Below are positions 6,842-14,645 of a DNA stretch of 45,822 nt, in pieces. The stretch is from DAOTYE01 sp034434915 (GTDB lineage Bacteria; Chloroflexota; Dehalococcoidia; Dehalococcoidales; RBG-16-60-22), in assembly GCA_034434915.1 (NCBI GenBank), contig DAOTYE010000029.1:1-45822 (forward strand), given 5' to 3'. The translations under genes were made by a program, and so were the position numbers. The first letter of the stretch is position 1. Each line of letters opens with the position of its first letter. The notes below the pieces were generated by a model. That model was not told where the DNA came from. It ran no database searches and saw only the letters and a list, made by a program, of their open reading frames with translations.

Positions 6842-7834
6842 ATGCCCAGATTTAAGGTCTTTGTCACCAGACGGATTGACCAGCAATCTCTGGACTTCAT
6901 CAGCAAGCACGCCCGGGTGGACATCTGGGAAAAAGAGGACACCCCACCCCGCGCTGAGTTCAAACGCCGTATTGCTGATGTGGATGGGATTCTGCTCTGG
7001 GGAGCAGATGAGATTGATGGCGAGCTGATGGACGCCGCGCCCAAGCTCAAAGTCATCGCCAATATCGCTATGGGCTACAATAACATAGATGTGGAAGCGG
7101 CGACAGCGCGTGGCATCCGCGTGAGCAATACCCCTGATGTGGTCACGGACAGCACTGCTGACCTCACTTTAGGGCTCTTGATTGCCATCGCCCGCAGGAT
7201 ATATGAGATGGCAAACCTGGTGAAACAGCCCGGCGGGTGGAAGATGTGGGGCCCAATGGAGATGCTGGGCGTGGAGGTGAGCGGCAAGACGCTGGGCATC
7301 GTGGGCATGGGCAGAATCGGGGCGGCAGTTGCCAGGCGAGCCCGTGGCTTTGACATGCGCATCATCTATCACAACCGCCACCGCCGTCCTGACGATACTG
7401 AACTCGGCGCGGAGTATGTGAAAGACCTCCCCACCCTGCTACACAGGTCTGACTTCGTCAGCATCAATGTCCCGCTGAATAAAGAGACCAGACATCTCAT
7501 TGGCGCTAAAGAGCTCGCCATGATGAAACCCACGGCAATACTGGTGAACACATCACGCGGGGCGGTAATTGACCAGAAGGCGCTCTATGAAGCGCTCAAA
7601 AACAAGCGCATCCATGCCGCGGCGCTGGATGTCACTGAGGTAGAGCCTATTCCCCATGACGACCCGCTCCTGAAGCTGGACAATGTGCTCATCGTGCCGC
7701 ACATCGGCACGCAGACCATGGAGACGGGAGCCAGGATGAGCATGCTCGCCGCAGAAAACCTCATTTGTGCGCTCACCGATAAGCCGATGCCGAGCTGTGT
7801 CAACCGCCAACTGCTGGAAAAAAAGGTTAGCTAG
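6842..7834 (+). CDS. D-2-hydroxyacid dehydrogenase (glyoxylate/hydroxypyruvate reductase type)
   Basis: This enzyme reversibly reduces a 2-oxoacid to a D-2-hydroxyacid with a nicotinamide cofactor. The 330-residue protein has the Rossmann motif GMGRIG (155-160) and the catalytic triad R239 (NTSRGAVID), E268 (DVTEVEP) and H287 (PHIGT). After the second beta strand the usual NAD-specific aspartate is replaced by NRHRR (178-182), which by family precedent favours NADP(H). The start is ATG 6842 with GGAG upstream. It is unusual inside a 2-oxoacid dehydrogenase operon. It could feed the complex by oxidising a hydroxyacid, or divert its substrate. The exact substrate cannot be read from sequence. 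Confidence 0.85.
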   Translation: MPRFKVFVTRRIDQQSLDFISKHARVDIWEKEDTPPRAEFKRRIADVDGILLWGADEIDGELMDAAPKLKVIANIAMGYNNIDVEAATARGIRVSNTPDVVTDSTADLTLGLLIAIARRIYEMANLVKQPGGWKMWGPMEMLGVEVSGKTLGIVGMGRIGAAVARRARGFDMRIIYHNRHRRPDDTELGAEYVKDLPTLLHRSDFVSINVPLNKETRHLIGAKELAMMKPTAILVNTSRGAVIDQKALYEALKNKRIHAAALDVTEVEPIPHDDPLLKLDNVLIVPHIGTQTMETGARMSMLAAENLICALTDKPMPSCVNRQLLEKKVS

Positions 7835-8824
7835 ATGAGCAGTGTGGGGATTATCGCCAACCCTGCCGCAGGGAAGGATGTCCGGCGCGTGGTGTCTTAC
7901 ACCAACTTCACCAGCAACGTCATCAAGTCTAACCAGATCAGGGCGATTATCTCCGGCATTGATTCCACAGGTGTTGAAGAAATCTTGATTATGCCGGATT
8001 ATGACTTCCTCGGGCAGAGGGCGCTCATGGGAATCAGCGGGACAGAAATTAAAGCAAAAGTATCAATGCTTGATATGCCATTAGAGTTTAACGGCAAGGA
8101 CTCCACCCTCGCCGCCAAACTGATGGAGAAGGCGGGGGTCGGCTGTATCGTCACGCTGGGAGGAGATGGCACCAACCGGGACGTGGCAAAGGGCACACGC
8201 AACGTGCCTATTGTGCCGGTGTCCTCCGGCACCAATAATGTTTTCCCGGTGCTCATTGACCCGGCATCCGCCGGCATTGCGGCGGGGATTATCGCTTTGA
8301 ACTTCCTGAAGGACGGCAAAACCATCAGAAACCACAAGCGCCTGGTCATCATTAAAAACGGACAAGAGGTTGACATGGCTCTGGTGGATGCGGTAGTTTT
8401 AGACAGGCAATTCGTTGGCTCACGTGCCTTCTGGGACCTGGCGGAGGTGAAGCAGGCAGTGTGCACCCGCGCCGAGCCGCACAACCTGGGGATGACCCGC
8501 GTGGGTGGAAATTTGCACCCCATCGGGACGGATGAAGAGCGCGGTATTTATGTCAAGCTGGGAGAGGGAAACGTGAAAGTGAAAGCATCAGTCCTTCCCG
8601 GCTTAATCAGTGAAGTCTCACTGGCAGAACTGAAAATCCTGAAAATCGGCGAGTCTGTGAAGGTGGAACATAAGCCATCGGTGATTGCTCTTGACGGGGA
8701 ACGGGAGCTCCTGGTCAAATCTTCTGATGATGCCCTAATCAGACTGCAGAAGGATGGACCGCCGGTGGTCAATATTGCGGAAACACTGCGTGAGGCAGTT
8801 AAAAAAGGCTTTTTCAAAAACTAG
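7835..8824 (+). CDS. AcoX-like / ATP-NAD kinase-fold protein
   Basis: The product is 329 residues and starts immediately after the stop of the preceding gene (TAG then ATG, no gap), so translation is probably coupled. The NAD-kinase fold is shown by the N-terminal GIIANPAAGKD, the GGDGT motif (109-113) and SSGTNN (130-135). Members encoded in acetoin/2-oxoacid dehydrogenase clusters are called AcoX; their true reaction remains unproven. They may phosphorylate NAD or a related substrate. Its presence ties this operon to the acetoin-dehydrogenase type of gene cluster. It has the insertion near residues 30-80 seen in this subgroup rather than the compact form of housekeeping NAD kinase. Confidence 0.8.
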   Translation: MSSVGIIANPAAGKDVRRVVSYTNFTSNVIKSNQIRAIISGIDSTGVEEILIMPDYDFLGQRALMGISGTEIKAKVSMLDMPLEFNGKDSTLAAKLMEKAGVGCIVTLGGDGTNRDVAKGTRNVPIVPVSSGTNNVFPVLIDPASAGIAAGIIALNFLKDGKTIRNHKRLVIIKNGQEVDMALVDAVVLDRQFVGSRAFWDLAEVKQAVCTRAEPHNLGMTRVGGNLHPIGTDEERGIYVKLGEGNVKVKASVLPGLISEVSLAELKILKIGESVKVEHKPSVIALDGERELLVKSSDDALIRLQKDGPPVVNIAETLREAVKKGFFKN

Positions 8825-8839
8825 CTTGAGGAGGAAAGT

Positions 8840-10120
8840 ATGGCAGTCAATGTTCCGGTACCACGTATAGGCATGGCAGTGGCTGATGCCACCATCATTG
8901 AGTGGAAAGTAAAAGAAGGTGATAAGGTTGAAAAGGGTCAGGTTATCGCCGTGGTGGAGACAGAGAAGGTAAGGTCTGATGTGGAGTCACCGGATGCGGG
9001 TCTTATCCACATCATAGCCGCAGAAGGCACCACGGCGCCGGTAGGCGCTCTCCTTGCCCAGCTAGCGGCAACAAAGGAGGAGCTGGTGGCATTACAGAAA
9101 GGCGGCGCACCAGCACCAATGCCAGCCACCGCGTCCACAGCGGCAACCGGGGCAGAGGCACCGGCACCAAAGGCAGAACCCGCGCCAGCTAAAGCGTCAG
9201 CACCGGCAGGTGGTGAGGAGCGCATTAAAATCACGCCGGTGGCGCGCAAGATGGCAGAGGAACACGCCATTGATATTACCAGGGTGACCGGCACCGGACC
9301 CGGCGGCAGAATCACCCGCGAGGATATTGAGAAGGCGATTGCGGCAAAAGCCGCCGCACCCAAAGCAGTGCCGACAGCCGCACCAGCACCCGCCCCAGCC
9401 GCCGCGGTCTCAATCGCCGGCAGAAAGGTCAAAGAAACAAAGCCTCTGAGTGGCATGAGAAAATCAATCGCCGACCATATGGTGCGCAGTCTCGCCACCG
9501 CCGCCCAGCTGACCAGAATGGGCGAGATTGACATGACTGAGTTGGTCAAGATGCGCAAAACCCTGGTTGAGCAGGAGAGCATGCTGGGCACCAGAATCAC
9601 CTATACTGACATCCTCGTCCTGGCGCTGGCGAAAGCCCTCAAGATTTACCCCAATGTCAACGCCAGCATCATTGATAATGAAATCAAAATCTGGGAGGAC
9701 ATCAATATCGGTGTGGCAGTGGCTCTGGACGATGGGCTGATTGTCCCGGTGGTGAAGAACGCTGACAAGAAGTCGCTCACGGAAATCAGCAAGTCGGTTA
9801 AACAACTTGTGGAGAAGGCGCGCGCCAATAAACTGACTGCAGATGAAATCACCGGCGGCACTTTCACCGTAAGCAATGTGGGTGCGCTCGGCGGCGGCTA
9901 CAGCTTTGAGACGCCCATCATCAACCAGCCGGAGTCAGCCATCATCCTGACCGGTGCAATAGTTGACCGGGCGGTGGTCAAAGACGGACAGATTTGCGTC
10001 AGACCCATCATGACTTACAGCTTCACCTACGACCATCGGGTGATTGATGGCGCCGTGGCGGCGCGGTTCATGGCTGATGTCATCAAGCTCCTTGAGAACC
10101 CCGGACTGCTCCTAGCGTAA
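8840..10120 (+). CDS. Dihydrolipoyl acyltransferase, E2 component
   Basis: This is the core of the 2-oxoacid dehydrogenase complex; it carries the acyl group on a lipoyl arm and transfers it to CoA. Domain order in 426 residues: one lipoyl domain (1-80) with the modified lysine K43 in ETEKVRSD; an Ala/Pro-rich swinging linker (90-130); the E1/E3-binding domain (around 135-170, ITPVARKMAEEHAID); a second Ala/Pro linker (173-193); then the catalytic domain with H399 and D403 in HRVIDG. It has a single lipoyl domain, as in Gram-positive and acetoin-type E2s. GAGGAGG-like sequence lies before ATG 8840, 15 bases after AcoX. Its lipoylation probably depends on the lipB/lipA genes 1.7 kb downstream. 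Confidence 0.92.
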   Translation: MAVNVPVPRIGMAVADATIIEWKVKEGDKVEKGQVIAVVETEKVRSDVESPDAGLIHIIAAEGTTAPVGALLAQLAATKEELVALQKGGAPAPMPATASTAATGAEAPAPKAEPAPAKASAPAGGEERIKITPVARKMAEEHAIDITRVTGTGPGGRITREDIEKAIAAKAAAPKAVPTAAPAPAPAAAVSIAGRKVKETKPLSGMRKSIADHMVRSLATAAQLTRMGEIDMTELVKMRKTLVEQESMLGTRITYTDILVLALAKALKIYPNVNASIIDNEIKIWEDINIGVAVALDDGLIVPVVKNADKKSLTEISKSVKQLVEKARANKLTADEITGGTFTVSNVGALGGGYSFETPIINQPESAIILTGAIVDRAVVKDGQICVRPIMTYSFTYDHRVIDGAVAARFMADVIKLLENPGLLLA

Positions 10121-10132
10121 CGGAGGCTAATC

Positions 10133-11539
10133 GTGGAAGAAAGAGAACTGGTCATCATCGGCGGGGGACCGGCGGGATATGTCGCCGCCATCAGAGCGGC
10201 TCAGCTCGGCGGGAAGGTAACCGTCATTGAGGAAGACGCTCTGGGCGGGACGTGCCTCAATCGTGGCTGTATCCCTTCCAAAGCATTGCTCCATACGGTG
10301 GAGCTTTATCATGCCATCAAGTCTGCCGGACAGTACGGCATAATGGTAGGCGAACCTTCCATTGACTTGGCTAAAATGCAGGCGTACAAAAATAAAGTCA
10401 TCGCCACTCTGGTGGGAGGTGTAGGCGGTCTGCTCAGTGGGAATAAAGTGGAGGTTATCAGAGGCAAAGCCAGGCTCAATGCCTCCAGACAAGTAGAGGT
10501 TGCCACCAGAGAAGGACAGAAGCTGACCATCCAGGCTAAGAAAATCATCATCGCCACCGGCGCCAAGCCCATTAAACTGCCCATACCTGGCGCAGACAGC
10601 CCGAAAGGCGTCATCGGCGCGGAGACCATCCTCAATATCACTTCTGTTCCCAGGAGCCTGCTGATGATTGGCGGGGGTGTGGTGGGCCTGGAGATGACCA
10701 CCGTCTTAGCCCGGCTGGGCTGTAAGGTGACTGTGGTGGAAATGCTACCCCACATCCTCCCGGCGGAAGATTCAGAGCTTGCCGCCGTCCTGCACAAGGC
10801 GCTACAGGATGAGGGTGTCCAGATTTACGCCAATGCCAGAGTAACCAGGATTGAAGATACGTCAGCCGGCAAATTGGCAATTGTCATGGCGAGCGACGGC
10901 GAAAAGAAGATTGAAGCGGAACAGGTGGCGATTGCCGTGGGATATAGACCCAATACGGAAGGTCTGGGTCTTGAGGAAGCCGGCATCATCCTGAACAGGG
11001 GCAGAATCCAGGTGAACGAACACATGGAGACAAATGTGCCGGGCATCTATGCCGCTGGCGATTGCGTGGGCAGAATCATGCTCGCCTATGTGGCGATGGC
11101 GGAAGGCGAAATTGCCGCGGAGAACGCAGTCGGCAAACAGTCAACGATGAGCTATGCCGCTGTGCCGCGCTGTGTCTATACCCAGCCGGAGCTGGGCGCC
11201 GTGGGTATCACAGAAGATGAAGCGAGAGCCAAGAACCTGCAAATCAAGATAGGCAAGTTCCCCTTCGTGGCTAACGGCATGGCGACCATCCTCGGCGAGC
11301 GGCGCGGGCTGGTGAAATTCATCGTGGATGCGCAGTACAATGCCATCCTCGGGGTGCACATCATCGGTCCCCATGCCACCGAGCTTATTGCTGAGGCGAC
11401 ATTAGCCATGAAGATGGACTTCACGCCGCAGGAAATCATCGCCACCATCCACTCGCACCCCAGCCTCTCCGAGGCAGTGCGCGAGGCGGCGCTGGACGTC
11501 TCCGGCGAGACGATACACTTTATATCCAGGAAAAAGTGA
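10133..11539 (+). CDS. lpdA: Dihydrolipoyl dehydrogenase, E3 component
   Basis: This flavoprotein reoxidises the E2 lipoyl arm and passes the electrons to NAD. In 468 residues there is an FAD-binding GGGPAGYVAA (10-19), the redox disulfide C41/C46 in GGTCLNRGCIPSK, a second Rossmann motif GGGVVGLE for NAD, and the dimer-interface histidine-glutamate pair H442/E447 in HSHPSLSE. GTG 10133 is the start, with CGGAGGC upstream and a 12-base gap from E2. It is the last gene of the cluster and is followed by a clear terminator. Confidence 0.93.
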   Translation: MEERELVIIGGGPAGYVAAIRAAQLGGKVTVIEEDALGGTCLNRGCIPSKALLHTVELYHAIKSAGQYGIMVGEPSIDLAKMQAYKNKVIATLVGGVGGLLSGNKVEVIRGKARLNASRQVEVATREGQKLTIQAKKIIIATGAKPIKLPIPGADSPKGVIGAETILNITSVPRSLLMIGGGVVGLEMTTVLARLGCKVTVVEMLPHILPAEDSELAAVLHKALQDEGVQIYANARVTRIEDTSAGKLAIVMASDGEKKIEAEQVAIAVGYRPNTEGLGLEEAGIILNRGRIQVNEHMETNVPGIYAAGDCVGRIMLAYVAMAEGEIAAENAVGKQSTMSYAAVPRCVYTQPELGAVGITEDEARAKNLQIKIGKFPFVANGMATILGERRGLVKFIVDAQYNAILGVHIIGPHATELIAEATLAMKMDFTPQEIIATIHSHPSLSEAVREAALDVSGETIHFISRKK

Positions 11540-11585
11540 GGGAGATTTGAAATCCCCTACGTCCTCTTTTTCAGAAGAGAGTTTG

Positions 11586-11613
11586 AGAGAGGGGTTCCAT
11601 CCCCTCTCTTTTT
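11586..11613 (+). terminator. Rho-independent terminator after lpdA
   Basis: AGAGAGGGG (11586-11594) pairs perfectly with CCCCTCTCT (11601-11609) around a six-base loop, followed by a run of T. It closes the 2-oxoacid dehydrogenase operon. Confidence 0.85.
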
Positions 11614-11616
11614 ATT

Positions 11617-11649
11617 CCCCTTCCCTGCACTGATTTCAAAGGGAAGGGG
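11617..11649. repeat. Perfect inverted repeat in the lpdA-lipB gap
   Basis: CCCCTTCCC (11617-11625) and GGGAAGGGG (11641-11649) form a nine-base stem with a 15-base loop, just after the terminator. No T run follows. The rest of the 11540-11836 gap is pyrimidine-rich and holds no gene. TATGAT at 11812-11817 might be a -10 element for lipB, but no good -35 element accompanies it. Confidence 0.5.
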
Positions 11650-11836
11650 TCAGGGGATTGGTCACAAAAATGAGGCGTCCCAGTCATCCTTCACCTGTAA
11701 GTCAAACCCCTTCCTCCCCGAGCTTCTTCTTCACTCCGTTCCCCAGCATGACATCCTTCCAGTCTTGAATCCTCTCAAAGTAACCAATTTTCCCTCCCTT
11801 CCCCAAATTTGCTATGATTAAAGCTGGTAATAGCTT

Positions 11837-12529
11837 ATGAAATGCACGGTGCAATGGCTAGGGCTGATTGACTATCAGCCCGCCTATGAAATCCAGAAAA
11901 GGCTCCTGGAGGAGCGGCTGGCAGGCAGGATTAATGACGTCCTGCTTTTGCTGGAGCACACGCCCGTCATCACCCTCGGCAAGTCCGGTAAGCTGGAAAA
12001 CGTCCTCGTTTCACGAGAGGAGCTTGCCGCGCGCGGCGTTTCCCTCGTCTTCATTGACCGCGGCGGAGACGCCACCTATCACGGTCCGGGACAACTCGTC
12101 GGCTATCCCATCATGGACCTGAGGCAGAGGGAGAAAGATGCCCACCGCTACCTGCGCCACCTTGAGGAAGTCCTCATCCGCACCCTGAGCGACTACGGCA
12201 TCAAGGCAGAGCGGGACAGGAGCCATGCCGGCGTCTGGTTTGATAACCATGAGATTGCCGCCATCGGGCTGAGCCTGAAGAAGTGGATAACCATGCACGG
12301 CTTTGCCCTCAATGTGAACACCAACATGGAACATTTCTCCCTCATCAATCCCTGCGGCTTCAAGAACCGTAAAGCCATTTCCATGAGGGAGATTCTCGGT
12401 CACGAGCTGTCAATGGAGGCTGTGAAAGAGCGGTTGCTGGCTCACTTTGCCGACGTTTTTGACGTTCAATTGGAAACTGAAGAAGTGACTTTAAGCGATG
12501 GTAAAAGGAAGACTGCCACCCTGGTTTAA
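11837..12529 (+). CDS. lipB: Octanoyl-[ACP]:protein N-octanoyltransferase (catalytic Lys replaced)
   Basis: LipB moves an octanoyl group from acyl carrier protein to the lipoyl-domain lysine of E2, the first step of lipoate assembly. The 230-residue protein has the family motif RGGDATYHGPGQLVGYP (75-91), HGFALNV (154-160) and the acyl-thioester cysteine C173 in INPCGF. In E. coli LipB the catalytic lysine (K135) lies 34 residues before the cysteine (C169). The equivalent position here is E139 (HEIAAIG in place of KIAAIG-type), so the expected lysine is missing; K148 and K149 follow soon after. The start is ATG 11837 with only a weak ribosome site. The 3' end overlaps lipA by 32 bases. Confidence 0.85.
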   Translation: MKCTVQWLGLIDYQPAYEIQKRLLEERLAGRINDVLLLLEHTPVITLGKSGKLENVLVSREELAARGVSLVFIDRGGDATYHGPGQLVGYPIMDLRQREKDAHRYLRHLEEVLIRTLSDYGIKAERDRSHAGVWFDNHEIAAIGLSLKKWITMHGFALNVNTNMEHFSLINPCGFKNRKAISMREILGHELSMEAVKERLLAHFADVFDVQLETEEVTLSDGKRKTATLV

Positions 12530-13364
12530 TCAGAAAATCGCTGACCCCGCCGTCATGCTCCCCATGAAGGAGCTACTGGACGGGCTTTCCCTCCACACCG
12601 TCTGTGAGAATGCCCTCTGCCCGAACATCGGCGGGTGCTTCACGCGAGGCACTGCCACCTTCCTCATCCTGGGCAATGTCTGCACACGGAACTGCACTTT
12701 CTGCGCGGTGAGCAAGGGTTTGCCCCTTCCTGTTGACGCCGCTGAGCCTCAGCATCTCCTTGAAGCCGTGGAGAAGCTCAACCTGCGCTATGTAGTCATC
12801 ACTTCGGTAACGCGGGATGACCTATCAGACGGCGGTGCTTCTCAGTTCGCAGAGACAATCAGGCTCATCCACGCAAAGAGACCGGGAACTCTGGTTGAAG
12901 TGCTTATCCCTGATTTCCACGGCTCCCGTGATGCTTTGAAAACGGTAATTGATGCCTGCCCTGATGTCCTCAACCACAATGTTGAGACCGTACCCCGCCT
13001 TTATCCGGAGGTAAGACCACAGGCAGACTACCATCGCTCTATTGAACTGCTGGCGATGGCGAAGCGGCTAAACCCGCAGATTGTCACCAAGTCAGGCTTG
13101 ATGCTCGGGCTGGGAGAAGCGAAAGGTGAAGTCATCACAGTGATGCAAGACCTCAGAAAAGCCGCCTGCGACCTCCTCACCATCGGACAGTATCTTCAGC
13201 CCTCTCCGTCTCACCACCCGGTCGTCCGCTTTATTCCGCCTGAAGAGTTTGGGGAGTATGAGGGACTGGGCAGGGAAATGGGATTCAGTGCCGTTGCCTC
13301 AGCGCCGCTGGTGAGAAGCTCATTCAAAGCGGCAGAACTCTACAAACAGGCAAAAGCACACTGA
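12498..13364 (+). CDS. lipA: Lipoyl synthase (radical SAM)
   Basis: LipA inserts two sulfurs into the octanoyl group on E2 by radical SAM chemistry. Both iron-sulfur clusters are complete in 288 residues: the auxiliary cluster C36, C41, C47 (CENALCPNIGGC) and the radical SAM cluster C62, C66, C69 (CTRNCTFC). The C-terminal serine ligand of the auxiliary cluster is in RSS (273-275). The start at ATG 12498 lies inside the end of lipB, a 32-base overlap that implies translational coupling. With lipB it makes a two-gene lipoylation operon next to the complex that needs it. Confidence 0.95.
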   Translation: MVKGRLPPWFNQKIADPAVMLPMKELLDGLSLHTVCENALCPNIGGCFTRGTATFLILGNVCTRNCTFCAVSKGLPLPVDAAEPQHLLEAVEKLNLRYVVITSVTRDDLSDGGASQFAETIRLIHAKRPGTLVEVLIPDFHGSRDALKTVIDACPDVLNHNVETVPRLYPEVRPQADYHRSIELLAMAKRLNPQIVTKSGLMLGLGEAKGEVITVMQDLRKAACDLLTIGQYLQPSPSHHPVVRFIPPEEFGEYEGLGREMGFSAVASAPLVRSSFKAAELYKQAKAH

Positions 13365-13476
13365 ACCTCACAGGTGTCCTTCTTTCAGAATAGATAAATT
13401 CCAGGAATTTTTCCTTTATCAGGTGTATCCTTCCTGTCAGTAGAAAACATGAAGATAAATAAAGGTTCAGAGCGTA

Positions 13477-13505
13477 TTGACAACCGCTATTCGTTATGAT
13501 ATCAT
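13477..13505 (+). promoter_or_regulatory. Promoter of the ribosomal superoperon
   Basis: A perfect -35 TTGACA (13477-13482) is followed after 17 bases by TATCAT (13500-13505), five of six bases matching the -10 consensus. Transcription would start near 13512, leaving a leader of about 120 bases before rpsL. Between lipA and this promoter (13365-13476) I see only two imperfect CAGGTGT-CCTTC copies and no gene. Confidence 0.65.
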
Positions 13506-13536
13506 TAAGTTTTAGTTTCTCAGCCAAAACGATTGC

Positions 13537-13608
13537 GTATTCCCGATTAGAGAGTTAGGGAATACTCAGCGGAATGCTGGGTTTATGGATGAGCAGAAGC
13601 TCATCCAT
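13537..13608 (+). promoter_or_regulatory. Structured mRNA leader upstream of rpsL
   Basis: Three consecutive hairpins lie between the promoter and rpsL: GTATTCCC/GGGAATAC (13537-13544 with 13558-13565), CAGC/GCTG (13567-13570 with 13576-13579), and a strong ATGGATGAGC/GCTCATCCAT stem with an AGAA loop (13585-13594 with 13599-13608). The last is followed by TAAAA rather than a T run, so it is not a standard terminator. Leaders of ribosomal operons often bind one of the encoded proteins for feedback control. That role here is inferred. Confidence 0.5.
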
Positions 13609-13634
13609 TAAAATTGTGATACAGGAGAACAGGG

Positions 13635-14105
13635 TTGCCGACAATTAATCAGTTAATACGTAAAGGACGCAAAAAGTTAACGAAGCGGATAAAGGCTCCG
13701 GCACTGCGCTATACCTTCAATACGCTCAGAAATCGCCAAAATGAAGGGAAGGGCGCTCCGCAGAAACGCGGCGTCTGCACTCAGGTGAGAACAATGACGC
13801 CCAAAAAGCCGAACTCCGGTCTGCGCAAAATAGCCAGAGTGCGCCTCTCCAATGGCATTGAGGTCACCGCATATATTCCGGGAGAGGGACATGAACTGCA
13901 GGAGCACTCAGTGGTCTTAATCCGCGGCGGCAGGGTAAAAGACCTGCCTGGCGTCCGTTATCATATCATCCGCGGCACCCTGGATACTACCGGGGTCGCT
14001 AACCGCAAGCAGGGTCGCAGCAAATATGGAGCAAAAGCTGGCAAAGGTGGCAAGGCAGAAGAAGCGCCTGCATCTGCTCCTGCGGCACCCCCCGCCTCAG
14101 CATAG
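13635..14105 (+). CDS. rpsL: Ribosomal protein S12
   Basis: S12 sits at the decoding centre of the 30S subunit. The conserved TPKKPNSGLRK and GEGHELQEHS segments are present. The protein is 156 residues, longer than the usual 123-140, for two reasons: an insertion around residues 25-41 like that of Bacillus S12, and an Ala/Pro-rich tail after YGAKAGK (from about 138). The start is TTG 13635, with AGGAG seven bases upstream and the conserved PTINQLIRKG after it. First gene of the superoperon. Confidence 0.95.
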   Translation: MPTINQLIRKGRKKLTKRIKAPALRYTFNTLRNRQNEGKGAPQKRGVCTQVRTMTPKKPNSGLRKIARVRLSNGIEVTAYIPGEGHELQEHSVVLIRGGRVKDLPGVRYHIIRGTLDTTGVANRKQGRSKYGAKAGKGGKAEEAPASAPAAPPASA

Positions 14106-14114
14106 GAGTGAGCC

Positions 14115-14585
14115 ATGGCAAGACGAGCTGTCAATGTTAAGAGAGAAGTCATGCCTGACGCCAAGTACAATAGCGTCATCGTGGCTAAACTGATTAACAA
14201 GATAATGAAGTGCGGCAAGAAGCAGACCGCAGAGCGCATCACCTATGACGCACTGGAAATTTTGAGCAAGCAGGTAAATAAAGATGCGGTTACCGCTCTG
14301 GAACAGGCAATAAAGAATGCCACTCCCCTGCTGGAAGTCAAACCCCGCCGCGTGGGCGGCGCCACTTACCAGGTGCCGGTGGAGGTCCCGCCTGAGCGCG
14401 GCCTTTTCCTGGCACTGCAATGGCTCCTTGACTCAGCCCGTGCCAGAAAAGGTAAACCGATGAGAGAGAGGCTGGCGGCAGAGTTGGCGGATGCCTTCCA
14501 GGGTCAGGGCACCACCATCAAGAAAAAGGAAGATACGCATAAAATGGCAGAGGCAAACCGAGCTTTTGCCCACTATAGATGGTAA
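14115..14585 (+). CDS. rpsG: Ribosomal protein S7
   Basis: S7 nucleates assembly of the 30S head. The length of 156 residues is normal, and the core KPRRVGGATYQVPVEV and the C-terminal AFAHYRW are typical. It starts nine bases after rpsL with GGAG upstream. In E. coli S7 represses its own operon by binding between rpsL and rpsG; the gap here is too short for that, so control more likely lies in the upstream leader. Confidence 0.95.
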   Translation: MARRAVNVKREVMPDAKYNSVIVAKLINKIMKCGKKQTAERITYDALEILSKQVNKDAVTALEQAIKNATPLLEVKPRRVGGATYQVPVEVPPERGLFLALQWLLDSARARKGKPMRERLAAELADAFQGQGTTIKKKEDTHKMAEANRAFAHYRW

Positions 14586-14645
14586 GAGGTTTTTCCAATC
14601 GTTACGTCTTTTAAAGCTAAAAATCTAATATCAAAGGAAAAGGTC

